Shown in pieces: positions 33,240 to 42,956 of a stretch of DNA of 43,918 bases (its first letter is position 1; each line of letters opens with the position of its first letter). Position numbers and translations under genes: made by a program. A model generated the notes under the pieces. The model worked only from the letters and a program-made list of their open reading frames with translations. It searched no databases and was not told the DNA's origin. The DNA lies in NCBI GenBank assembly GCA_013115145.1, contig JAAPAO010000277.1, positions 1 through 43,918 on the forward strand, given 5' to 3'. The DNA is from Perkinsus chesapeaki. Taxonomy: Eukaryota > Perkinsozoa > Perkinsida > Perkinsidae.

Positions 33240-34067
33240 CAACCCATATAGTATTGAGGAAAGAGAAAGAGTTTTTATTCATGGATGGAAAAAAGAATGA
33301 CACTTAAAACGGTATAACATATGAGACTCGTCCTTGAATCAACTAGTCGGGTAATTGCTGTACGTTGTATGCGCTAAAATATACACACAAATGCAGTCGT
33401 ACTTATGCAGCATGAGGCATGCTTCTGATGGATACACGAAGTCTCCAGCTTGAGTATATCAGATGTCGATTGGAACGGTTTCTCCTCAGGTATCGGTAGA
33501 TGTATTGAAGAGCTCTAGCGACGTCTATGATAGACTGTACGATGATGCACTGGCAAGGTTGAGCAGCCGAGTTGACGATTCACCTCCTATTATTAATCGA
33601 TTCCCCATGGAGTCACCATTTATTGTGCATATGGCCCACTGTGTTACCAACAAATGATGTTCCTTACATTACCACCCAAGAGCCTTGAGTTACTCAGTCA
33701 ACATTTCAGAACTCTGCAAACTGACTCTTCAAAGTGGTCGACACTGATGTAGAGCTCCTCAACCAATATCTGAAAGCCCAGATATAAAAACTGATAATAA
33801 ATCCGCCAGCTGTACGGTGGCGAATCCGTAGAGCAGTTGCAGTCAGCCGTCTCTGCCGAACTACAACCGCTCATTAACAATCACGTTTGTGAAACTACTG
33901 ATACGATGCATTTCGGTGGAGCCTCTTGATACATGGAGCTTAAGCTATCACTGCTAGTCCTTGACCAAACTCAATATATAGTCAAATCAACGCATATTAT
34001 ATTACAGCAGAACCAATCGCTCCACCAATAAGTTTCATTATTAGATTATTCTTTTAATTGTATTGCT
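33240..34067. other. Intergenic, no gene recognised
   Basis: About 830 bp. The longest frames (60-64 codons) have no motif. The region just before 34068 is AT-rich and may hold the 5' leader of the next gene. Confidence 0.5.
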
Positions 34068-35231
34068 ATGTTTAACCTCCTATTCCCCATATGCTTTGCA
34101 CTTAGTGCACTGGGCCGCACAGTAATTGCAGGCTCGCCGATGCTGAGGGCTTCGGCGCACACTTGCTCCAGTAGCAACTTCTGTGAGGTTGACTCGAATA
34201 ACTATCCTGATATGTTACCGATGGGAGATATATCTGTCGTTTCCTTTAGTATTGATGATCTTGGAGAGTGGTTCATCGCTGGCAAAGAGAACGGTATCGG
34301 CAAACTGTGGGTGGTATCATGTGATCTCCAGTCATACAAGCTTGTTGTTGAGAAGAACTTCTCCGATATTGAGGTCTCCCCTGATGGCAGTGAAGTCTAT
34401 GGCATTGCGGATGGATCGGTTTATGATGTCCTTGCTACAAACCCCAACGAGTTTATTGAAATTGCTCCGGCCGACCCTACTAGAGACTACACTGGTGTTG
34501 CATTTGATTCGGAGCACCAGTTGCTTTATGTGACCGGTAAGGCATCTAACTCGGTATATACATTTGTAAAGAATGGTAGTTCATGGAAGCCAATGCAGGG
34601 TTACACCAATGATGCTCTACAGCACCCTACATCAATTCGATATCTTCAAGGTTACATCTATATTAGAGTGTCTAATGGTGTGGCTAGACTCAACTTCGCT
34701 GCTGGCAGAGATCAGACCCCCGTGATGTACACCAACTTGGGAATTACTGGCGATGAGGATTTCACTGTGGCGCCTGATAATTACCTTTACTATAGGCATG
34801 GTGATGATGCTGTGTACAGGAAGCCATTGAATGACCATGGTCATGGTGAACTATATGCTGGTGGTTGTGGATGTGGTATGAACGATAATCAGATATGTAC
34901 TGCTGGTGAAGGTAACTTAGTGTATGATCCTGTTGGATCACGTGTTGTGATGCAAGATTATATCGAAACTGGCAAATTCCGGTTTCTGTCTTCTTGTGGA
35001 GGATTTTGTCCTCAACAATCATCAAGTGCTTCACTCCACACTACTTCATTGAGAACGACTCTCCCTTCCACCACAGCAACTGCTACTTCGACGACCACTT
35101 TAACAACAGGATCGTCCTCCGTCCAATGTGATGCTTATTGTGGCTCTATTACTCAAGGTAGCTACTGTAAATATTGGTTGACGCCCAGCGTCTGTGAAGG
35201 AAATAACCTCCCATGCTCTTGCGACGAGTAA
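34068..35231 (+). CDS. Secreted beta-propeller-like protein with Cys-rich tail
   Basis: A single-exon frame of 387 residues. MFNLLFPICFALSALGRTVIAG is a signal peptide. Residues about 50-290 hold repeated beta-strand patterns of the kind seen in beta-propellers (FSDIEVSPDGSEVYGIADG, TGVAFDSEHQLLYVTG, DFTVAPDNYLYY, NLVYDPVGSRVVMQD). A Ser/Thr-rich linker of about 45 residues, probably O-glycosylated, leads to a C-terminal module CDAYCGSITQGSYCKYW...CEGNNLPCSCDE with seven Cys. The layout suggests a secreted or surface protein: sensor, adhesin or enzyme lacking recognisable catalytic residues. No name can be given. Unlike most neighbours it has no introns. Confidence 0.82.
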   Translation: MFNLLFPICFALSALGRTVIAGSPMLRASAHTCSSSNFCEVDSNNYPDMLPMGDISVVSFSIDDLGEWFIAGKENGIGKLWVVSCDLQSYKLVVEKNFSDIEVSPDGSEVYGIADGSVYDVLATNPNEFIEIAPADPTRDYTGVAFDSEHQLLYVTGKASNSVYTFVKNGSSWKPMQGYTNDALQHPTSIRYLQGYIYIRVSNGVARLNFAAGRDQTPVMYTNLGITGDEDFTVAPDNYLYYRHGDDAVYRKPLNDHGHGELYAGGCGCGMNDNQICTAGEGNLVYDPVGSRVVMQDYIETGKFRFLSSCGGFCPQQSSSASLHTTSLRTTLPSTTATATSTTTLTTGSSSVQCDAYCGSITQGSYCKYWLTPSVCEGNNLPCSCDE

Positions 35232-36957
35232 GCTATGTCTTCCTATTTTTGAAATCTCCTACATGTACTGCAGCGAATGTTTTTCCTGAACTTCCCTGTC
35301 ATCTGCTGTACTCATATCCACCTTCTGTGAATGATACCCTTCCCGTATCATTTTCTCTTTGTTACATAGAGCTATGATACTCTAACAGTGCTACTTGTGA
35401 TGTTGAGTAATTCCCTTTGGTGCTCAACATCGGAAAGCAACTTTTTGCTATTCAATACAACTTTCTTGGATACCAGAGGTGTTGGCGTTTATAGTGAAGC
35501 ACTGCAGCTTAACCATAAAAAGTTCTATTCTCTCTTATGGAAACCCAATGACGCATGGAAATGAGAGGTGCCTCATGTGTTCCAGTCATACCGATATCCT
35601 AACAACTCATTGACATACACTTACACGTACATAAAGCACGTTGTTCAGGATCGGTACCCCATGTGTAGTGATATGTTATAATATCGGAAGGTCTTCGAAC
35701 TCAGAAAACAGTATTGTTTTGATAAGCTACTCCGCTAAATAAAGTCAAGAGGCCTCGGTTAGGCGGCCTCAAAGCTGCTGGATAACACTCACCCCGGTGG
35801 CTTGATAGCCTGGAGCTCCACGACATGTTTCCGCCAATCGGTTGCTGACCGTCCTTATCTTCCGGTCCCTGCAGTCAGAGGTTTTGTAAATCTTAGAAGT
35901 AATCTCAAAATCCCCAAGTGCTCTGCATGTGTGAGGTAAAGAGGCATTTCATTTCATTATTCGAGTTGAATATTAAGTCACTTATCGCGCTAGGCGCGAC
36001 AAGGTTATGACGACGGGAATGCCCCAGCAAAGATTCCGCGGCGAAATCTAATCTCGGCACAAGTGCCTCGTGACAAGACTCATCCGGGAAGTCTGATCCG
36101 ATATTTGGTCCGATTGCTCGTTAATCGGGGCCACGCTGCCGCGCTTAATGTGATAAAGAACTAACCCGGAAAATCAGTGAGTAAAATCAGAAACAAATCA
36201 GCCAGTAAACCAGTGAGTGTCTATATTGCTGGCTAATCGCGGTGGCTGCTCCGATGTCAGGCGGCGCAGAGCGCGCCACGCAGTTAGCGCCTTGTGGGGT
36301 TCACACTGGCTATCTATAAAGGACTATACTGCCCTAGGGATTTTACAACAATAAGCTAACCATAATAATGATAATTTATGTTCTATATTTCATAATGAAC
36401 AACAAGCTTATGCAACACAATAAGTGTCTCATTTTAGAATGTCGAACTTGAGCGCATAATGGCACCGTTGGGCGGATAGGATCAATCTTCGACGCTATAG
36501 TTTCTGTCTAGTAAAATTGCTTTCAATACTGTGAAAGTAATCTGTATCATTCCGTATTTGTGTGAGTCGTTATCAACTGTAGCTGACATCTGAAAGGGTG
36601 CTGCACTCGTTTAGCATGTTGTTCTTCGCCTGCGAAGCATTCCCGATTCGTGAGTCACGAACTTGTGCATTCACTTGAGCCGCTTGTGCTAGAAAAGGCA
36701 CAGCTTGTCCTACACCAGCTCGTTTGCTAATTTGGGTCCTTGATCGTCCGAAGGAGTGGTGGCCGGACATTTTTAAATACGCTCCATTGCGCGCGGAAGA
36801 CTTTTTTGTGATATAGGCGAGGTTGTCTGAAGTCTTCAGGTTCAACCTCATGACTAGCTTAGATGGAGACTTCTTGTGAGCATTTGCGCACAATGTCGCT
36901 CCGGGCAACCTGCGTGAATCACTCCGCCCAATCGCATTAGTTATAGTGTTCAGAAGA
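35232..36957. other. Intergenic, no clear gene
   Basis: About 1.7 kb. A minus-strand frame at 36573-36908 (ending SNASQAKNNMLNECSTL-like) has plausible composition but no ATG at its 5' end and no motif. Nothing else stands out. Confidence 0.45.
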
Positions 36958-37146
36958 ATGTCTAAGCCCTACTTATCCCTGTTCTGTATCATTTGGTTGT
37001 TCATTCTTGGTCCACTGCAATGTTATGCTCAACCCCGTGCCTTGGAAGATGTTGTTTGTCCACACTTCTGTGATCGTTGCCCACCACCCAATAAGTGTAC
37101 CGTTCAGGTTTGCTGTGGATGTCATTGCCGTTCACCCGATAGCTAG
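36958..37146 (+). CDS. Small secreted Cys-rich peptide, copy 1
   Basis: 62 residues. SKPYLSLFCIIWLFILG... is a signal peptide with likely cleavage after CYA-Q. The mature part, about 36 residues, has nine Cys with a Cys-pair core: VCPHFCDRCPPPNKC, then VCCGCHCRSPDS. It is nearly identical to copy 2 at 38809, differing by one residue (Thr for Ser) before a different stop. The Cys pattern suggests a compact disulphide or metal-binding fold; no family recognised. No intron. Confidence 0.82.
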   Translation: MSKPYLSLFCIIWLFILGPLQCYAQPRALEDVVCPHFCDRCPPPNKCTVQVCCGCHCRSPDS

Positions 37147-37212
37147 CTCCTTGGCGATCATTTGAGCCTCCCCGCTAGAGGTAACCTGTCTCAATATACT
37201 TTAATGTTTAAG

Positions 37213-37338
37213 ATGAATCCTCCACCTTGCGCGGTATACCGTGTAGCACTCAACTGCAGTATCAGTAACTGCTTTTCACTTGAGAAAGAGTTGTGTACGA
37301 AACTAAGTAACAAGCATAATGGTTGGAACACCAGTTGA
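37213..37338 (+). pseudogene. Companion Cys-containing ORF, copy 1 (frameshifted)
   Basis: Reads MNPPPCAVYRVALNCSISNC and FSLEKELCTKLS, then stops at 37336-37338 after a frame change. The other frame continues QLIGATNKIQNHGVRL as in the copy at 39107-39286. Many differences from that copy are synonymous, so the plus frame was under selection before this copy broke. It follows the Cys-rich peptide gene in both copies. Confidence 0.55.
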
Positions 37339-37725
37339 TCGGCGCGACTAACAAAATACAGAACCATGGTGTGCGGCTTGGATAATATCACTTCTCTGAG
37401 CCTGTGTGTTTAGTACAGCTTGGATGGGTTATGGACGACATCCACGCCGTCACTCGATATAGTCTTCCTTGGTAAGTTGATAGCTGAAAAAATGACCACC
37501 GAAGAATGAGTCCTAGTCCCATTCACTTTACAATTGTGGTTGCTGTTGTATCCACTTCTTCAACAAGTGCAAAGTTCCTGTATTCAATGTAAAGTGACTT
37601 GATTCAAGTCTGAAAAGCTCAACTGAGGTGAAGACACATAGAAGTAAGCCTTTTCTTCACTTCCGCAACATCAATCGCCAGGTATCGTCATGACATCGAG
37701 CGAAAGTAATGGCATGAAAAGTGCT

Positions 37726-38054
37726 TTGGTGGGTCCTCCTTGAAGACCTCCTGGAGGCTATTGGGACTTTTCTTTGTAGTTGACGAACATTTCGACTCCC
37801 CATCACGAGTGGTATTATACCACTGGTATACCCACGAACACGAACAGCAGTAAAGTCGCTCATTCATTCATTGTTCGTACCCCCGCAAAACTCTCGGTGG
37901 ACTTGATTTGGCCGCTCAAATCCTGACGCTGAGAGATTCAACTTGCGCGTCTTCGTTTGCCGCGAAAGAACGGGAATGCCAATCATCGTGGACTCACAGG
38001 GAATGCTTCTCAGAGGAGGGGCAATCCGCTAGCCTCGATAATGGGTATCGGCAC
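37726..38054 (-). pseudogene. Broken copy of exons 1-3 of the gene at 39647-40890
   Basis: The minus strand matches the first three exons of the intact gene: VPIPIIEASGLPLL, HDDW...FAANEDAQ, DLSGQIKSTES, TTRDGESK and NSLQEV. It carries a TGA where the intact copy has an Arg codon, a one-base deletion shortly after, further small deletions in the third exon, and ATA in place of the likely ATG. Exons 4-10 are missing. A 20-nt putative intron sits at the same place as in the intact copy. Confidence 0.85.
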
Positions 38055-38808
38055 CTGAGTCGAATTTCATGATGTGATACTACTCAAGACTGCTTGCGAA
38101 GCTATCACAAGCTCTTCGAAAGACTCCCATACACTGAGTAACCCCACTGCTAGTCAGTGGGTTTACACATTATTTTACGTATTTGAGGTCAATGAAGGGC
38201 TCTACAGCACTCATGTAATAGACGTTGCAAAAACACGTCTCAATCTCTTGAAAGCATATGCGCTCTACTGGGGACCCAACTTGGGGGGATGCAAGAGCCG
38301 GCTCCAGTCATACGTCTTGCGCCATTGCAAGCAAATAGTAAATATCAACAATCCGAGTCCTTGGGGACATAGGAAGGCGGAGGAGACTCTGACGAGGTGC
38401 GGGGTACTTCATGACCCTCGGTGAATGATGGTATACAGTGTGGAACTCTGATGACATTCCCAACAAGGTGCTGTTGGCAACACCTACAGCCCCTCCATGA
38501 TGGAGGCTCCATCGCCGTTATTTGCGATCTACTATTATCAAGCCATCAGACGCTCTAAATCAGCACCGACGATTCTTTGGGAGAGCAGCCCTCCTAGGGC
38601 CTTCTTAGGTCAGGTACTCCTTTGAGACCACAGGACTGAAAATGACTAAGATTGATGATTATCGGGATGTGAAAGCGGCAACGGAGAGAGACAGTCGACT
38701 CTATTTTTCCCGTGGGACGGCAGTACAGCTCCACTTTTGGGCAAGTAGAAGAAATGTTCTCAAGATATCTCACAAGCTCGCTTCGTCATTTAAGTTGCTA
38801 TCCTCAGT
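38055..38808. other. Spacer between duplicated blocks, no clear gene
   Basis: A frame of 116 codons (38074-38424) begins with GTG, not ATG, and shows no motif. Nothing else is supported. Confidence 0.45.
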
Positions 38809-39030
38809 ATGTCTAAGCCCTACTTATCCCTGTTCTGTATCATTTGGTTGTTCATTCTTGGTCCACTGCAATGTTATGCTCAACCCCGTGCCTTGGAAGA
38901 TGTTGTTTGTCCACACTTCTGTGATCGTTGCCCACCACCCAATAAATGCTCCGTTCAGGTTTGCTGTGGATGTCATTGCCGTTCACCGGATAGCGTTCCC
39001 CTTGGTGGTCATTCAAGTGTTGGTGGCTAG
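38809..39030 (+). CDS. Small secreted Cys-rich peptide, copy 2
   Basis: 73 residues. The signal peptide and Cys core are the same as in copy 1 (VCPHFCDRCPPPNKC, VCCGCHCRSPDS). The tail is longer, adding VPLGGHSSVGG before the stop, because copy 1 has a TAG right after SPDS. Similarity between the two copies begins at the start codon; upstream flanks are unrelated, so the duplication is old and the peptide is under strong constraint. Confidence 0.85.
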   Translation: MSKPYLSLFCIIWLFILGPLQCYAQPRALEDVVCPHFCDRCPPPNKCSVQVCCGCHCRSPDSVPLGGHSSVGG

Positions 39031-39106
39031 GAGTAACCCGGATTTAAGGCTGTGACAAATCAGGTATAAATCAGCTTTGTTGCTCACTTATCACGAGTGG
39101 TCGTCG

Positions 39107-39286
39107 GTGAGTCCTCCACCTTGCGCGGTATACCGTGTATCACTCAACTGCAGCATCAGTAACTGCTTTTCGCTTGAGAAAGAGTTGTGTACGAAGCCAA
39201 GTGACACGCACGATGATCAACACCAGTTGATCGGCGCGATTAACAACATACAGAACCACGGTGTGCGGCTTGAAATATCACTGTGA
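39107..39286 (+). CDS. Companion Cys-containing ORF, copy 2 (5' end unresolved)
   Basis: An open frame of about 59 codons with PPPCAVYRVSLNCSISNC, FSLEKELCTKPSDTHDDQ and LIGAINNIQNHGVRLEISL, ending TGA at 39284-39286. It contains four Cys. There is no in-frame ATG, so it may be a terminal exon; an acceptor ...GGTGAG at 39112 is possible. In-frame stops prevent a simple splice to the peptide gene upstream. Conservation with copy 1 at 37213 follows codon positions. Confidence 0.5.
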   Translation: MSPPPCAVYRVSLNCSISNCFSLEKELCTKPSDTHDDQHQLIGAINNIQNHGVRLEISL

Positions 39287-39646
39287 AGGGAGGATCCTAA
39301 ATGAAGGAGACACTCCGCCTTCCAACAGTAGCAGGCTTGAAACTCTGATACCTTAATCCATATTGATACTTCTTTTGTGATTTTAGTCGCGGCTCTCCTT
39401 GTTTGATTGGTGCTATGCTACACTGAGAGGGTGATAACTGGTGGGGTACTTTTTTCTGTTTGATCTTGTGTGTTTACAATTCAATTACAGTCATTGAATT
39501 ACTGTTCCCAAGTTATGAAGGATCTTTCATTGCGATGCAGCTACTACTTGCTTGACAAACGCAAGAGAATCCAACCCTGCTGAAAAGTCTACCATTATAA
39601 AATGAAAAATCGCTTTAACATTCCTCATAGAAACTTAAAGTAGGAG

Positions 39647-40890
39647 CTACTCCAAGGAACCAAAGCAAACCTCATTAAAAGCGGGTCCCCTCGCCAATAC
39701 CTAAAAGAAAGGATCACCTTAATGTCAGAAAGTGTGGTGGTAATTACTTTTCCATTACGATCTGTCAGCTTTGCCACACCAAAGGCCTCTGACATTTTTG
39801 ATAGCATATTACTCCCTTTGAGTGTCCATACATGTGATGCCTCAACATCCACAGCTAGGTTATTAAGCCTGAGGTAATCACCATATAACCCATAACAATG
39901 ATTCTTACTCTCCTCCGTTAAAAGTGCGAGCGACGCCTTGCTGATGACAAGTAAAATTGCCAGGGATTGCCTCAACTTTGCCGGTCTTAACGTCGAGGGA
40001 CTTCCAATAGTTGTATCTACACCCAGTTTGGTCTGGTAAAGATATCCTGCGCTACTTGTTATTCCCGAATGTTGCATCGGCAGTCCAGATAACAGTGTGT
40101 GGCTCGTTGTCGTTTTGTCCCATAAATATTGTGTGTATGAAGCGATATCCCCACACAGGACCATAGCTGGGACCGTAGTAGCGTTTAGAGTAGCTGAAGT
40201 AGTAATTTGATTTAATAATAATAAATGATGAAAGAAGAGGTTACCCGAACATGGATTCATGAGTCCCCTCTATAAGTAGATCTGCCCTTAATAACGGTCT
40301 GTGAATAACCTTATCTTCTTGACCGGGAACTTCCCAAGGGAAATGTAAACCATCCGTAGTGAAATGCCTGACACATAAGCTAGAGGTGTCAGAAAACATT
40401 CAAGAGTTACATTCGTAGAACTTCCTTCCCTTCGTGTTCCAATGCAAACTCTCCACTGCCTTTGGGGTCGTTAACGTCATCAATTAAAGTTACACTACCA
40501 AGTGAGCCGAATGATACTTTAACCTGCCGAAGGTGATGACGGCATCGGGAGGGTTTGGTGACTCACCTCCTTCTCGGAGACCTCCTGGAGGCTATTGAAA
40601 CTTTTCCCTTTATAGTCGACGAGCACTTTCGATTCCCCATCACGAGTGGTATACCTAAGGATGCGAGCAACAGACTGCTGTCAACAGTAAATTCGCTCAT
40701 TCGCTAAGCATTGTCCTCACCAAAGCCAGGCTCTCAGTGGAATTGATTTGGCCGACCAAATCCTGAAGCTGAGAGATCTAACTTGTGCATCTTCGTTTGC
40801 CGCGAAAAAATGGAATTGCCAGTCATCATGGATCCCCAGAGGAAATGTCTTCCGGGCAAGAGGCAAGCCGCTAGTCTCGATGATTGACAT
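39647..40890 (-). CDS. Unrecognised 10-exon gene, beta-repeat protein
   Basis: Minus-strand exons 40890-40783, 40762-40721, 40677-40567, 40523-40411, 40379-40310, 40267-40245, 40193-40056, 40016-39909, 39868-39748 and 39700-39647 join in phase to 295 residues. Nine introns of 20-52 nt are needed; every junction keeps phase. The 39-nt intron at 40017-40055 removes an in-frame TAG. The protein alternates short beta-like strands with turns (RYTTRDGESKVLVDYKG, GPVWGYRFIHTIFMG, HTVIWTADATFG, WKSLDVKTGKVEAI, NNLAVDVEASHVW, VAKLTDRNGKVLARG), which suggests a beta-propeller-type or other all-beta fold. No signal peptide is visible from this ATG; the frame is open back to an acceptor at 40896, so an upstream exon is possible. 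Function unknown. Confidence 0.68.
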
Positions 40891-40896
40891 CGGCAC

Positions 40897-41866
40897 CTGA
40901 TAATGGTAACTTGAATGCTATCTTGCATGATCCTCGAGTCGGATATGATGGGTCTCGGATAGACACTGTGCTCAGCACAATTGTGGCGCACAATGCGCGC
41001 CATCAATACCCTACGGCGGCGCTGAAAGGCGCCCTTCGCACAAAGGCCACTCAGTGATGATTATGTGATCATTTCCCGTTATTATTTCTTTTCTATGATG
41101 ACAGAGTGTGATCAGTGGCGCCAGTAGGGCTACTGTCACACTAGCTGTAGTATTCATCTTTTTCTCTTGATTCGAGCCCTTGTAGATTGGGTTACTCTGT
41201 CTCTCTATTGTCGACAGAAAGGTAGCATGTTCATGCGTGAGAGTTGGTCCCCACGCAGGCGATAAGCGCCACGATCCATTATCGCTTAGAAAAGCTTCAG
41301 ACCAACTGAGTTATATCTCTAAGTTTTCTCCACTACGATACTAGAATATAACACATTCCAATAATTCATGTGGGAGGTATGGAATTTCCACAATGTACAG
41401 ATTTATAAGGCGGCGCCCAAACAGGTGACCTCTACGAGACTTAGAACAGAATCTGTTGTTGGGTACGACGGTTCAACTACTGAGCGACTGAGGAGGATAT
41501 TTCCACCACATGGCTATTGTGTACAGCAGTTGGTTACTCTGACAGTTTGGTAAGAAATAGATCACGCCAACCTTACCTGAGCCATAGTCTCTTCAGTGAG
41601 AGCAGCCCGTCCTTGTTCGAGTCGTCTTTCCATTAGTGTTGGCTTTCTCATTGTAATACTGACACCTGAAATGAACCTTTCTTAAACGTCTGTCATTTGG
41701 TGAGTACCTCCCAGACGACCGCCACCAAATAGCTCCGCAACAGCCGAATAGAACTTAGAACGATTAGTGTAAACATCGATGCCGACACTCGATATCTGCC
41801 GCTCTTTGGTAGCTTCATAGCTGTTAGAAATACCAATACCGGGGATTGAACCCACGCCCCCTCAGC
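40897..41866. other. Intergenic, no gene recognised
   Basis: About 970 bp. A B-box-like GGGTTCAATCCCC on the minus strand near 41838-41856 lies just past the methyltransferase stop, without a cloverleaf. No other structure was found. Confidence 0.45.
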
Positions 41867-42859
41867 TCACTCTTCCGATCTTTGCTGTGCCCAAGGCGTC
41901 CAAACTTCCGTTAAGCTTCTAAATTCTATATCAACAAAACCAGCCTCTTCCAGGTCTTGTTTGTACCTATCAAGCTCAATGAGGAAAACGATAAGAACAG
42001 GAAATGCCAACCACCTCTGAATATCGGTAACGGAGAGAGCGCCGACCATTTCACGAAGGAGTATCTCCTCTCTCCCCGTAAACTCCCCCTCCTCAGTAAC
42101 ATGTATCATATCTTCTATTAGGACCTAAAGGAAGAACTTGCCACTCGAGTTTCTCGTAAATGAGTCGCACCGTTCCGCCTGGTTTAACTGCTTCATACAT
42201 AGCCTTCAGAACACCAATACGATCGGGAATGTGAAGTATGACAAGTAGAGAGAATGCAGCATCGTAACTGAAATGAGATATCACAATCCGACCGGAGACA
42301 ACTGAGTTGGCAGCCCGCCGACCTTTCTTTATTAGCTGGTCCGTACATATCTTTGGTAGCGTCACCACAAACCAACTGAACTTTAGTCGACAGTCCAACG
42401 GCATCAGTTAGCTCTTTCCCTATATTGATAAGACCGGATTGAACATCGTAGCCGACAACAGAGCATCCGGACTTGTAAGAGATGTATCTGATAGAAAAAT
42501 AGTAAAAACGGCGGAGCGAGGTAATTTGTGAACAACCTGGCAGGACCACCAACGCCGCAGCCAACATCTAGAACTTTTACGTCGGGACCGAGGCCAAGGG
42601 TTTTGATAACTTCATCACAGGCGGCCAAGCCACGATAGTGATATCTATGAAAGAAAGACTATTAGAGAAGAATACGGTATGAAGAATTAACGCACTGATC
42701 TAGGTGGCCCAAACTCTCCAAGTCTTCGACTTTAAGTTCCTTTCGTTTATCAGCACTGAAATCGTCCATCCAGTTTTTCAAGGCTTTAACCCTCCAAGAA
42801 TACATAACATCTGGTAGAGTGTCTGCTGGTGAGGTTGACATGATAGAGGGCGGCGCCAT
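41867..42859 (-). CDS. SAM-dependent methyltransferase, sarcosine/dimethylglycine type, 6 exons
   Basis: Minus-strand exons 42859-42696, 42644-42537, 42487-42323, 42267-42138, 42091-42015 and 41966-41867 join in phase to 247 residues. LDQYHYRGLAACDEV precedes SAM motif I, VKVLDVGCGVGGPAR (residues 77-91). Then come GCSVVGYDVQSGLI (motif post I), VQLVCGDATKDM, the DAAFSLLVILHIPDR block, and KAMYEAVKPGGTVRL, followed by a C-terminal RYKQDLEEAGFVDIEF. The YHY plus HIPDR combination is characteristic of sarcosine/dimethylglycine N-methyltransferases that make glycine betaine; related small-molecule methyltransferases share parts of it. Betaine synthesis would suit a marine cell under osmotic stress, but the substrate is inferred. 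The last intron (48 nt) is a multiple of three and open, so retention would add 16 residues. Second ATGs at 42841 are possible starts. Confidence 0.85.
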
Positions 42860-42956
42860 GGAGAAGAAAAACAAGATACGAACGGAAATGCACAGAGAGG
42901 ATCCTCAGCTCACCATTTAGCAAATAAATTTATTCATCAAACACAACAAGGCAAAT

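Noticed and set aside
36573-36908. 111-codon minus-strand frame
   Set aside because: Starts with TTG; composition is plausible but no signal peptide, splice partner or family supports it.
38074-38424. 116-codon frame between the duplicated blocks
   Set aside because: Starts with GTG, no conservation with the equivalent place in the other block, no motif.
40017-40055. In-frame TAG in the gene at 39647-40890, suggesting a pseudogene
   Set aside because: A 39-nt GT-AG intron removes it in phase and joins ATFGNN to YNYWKSLDV.
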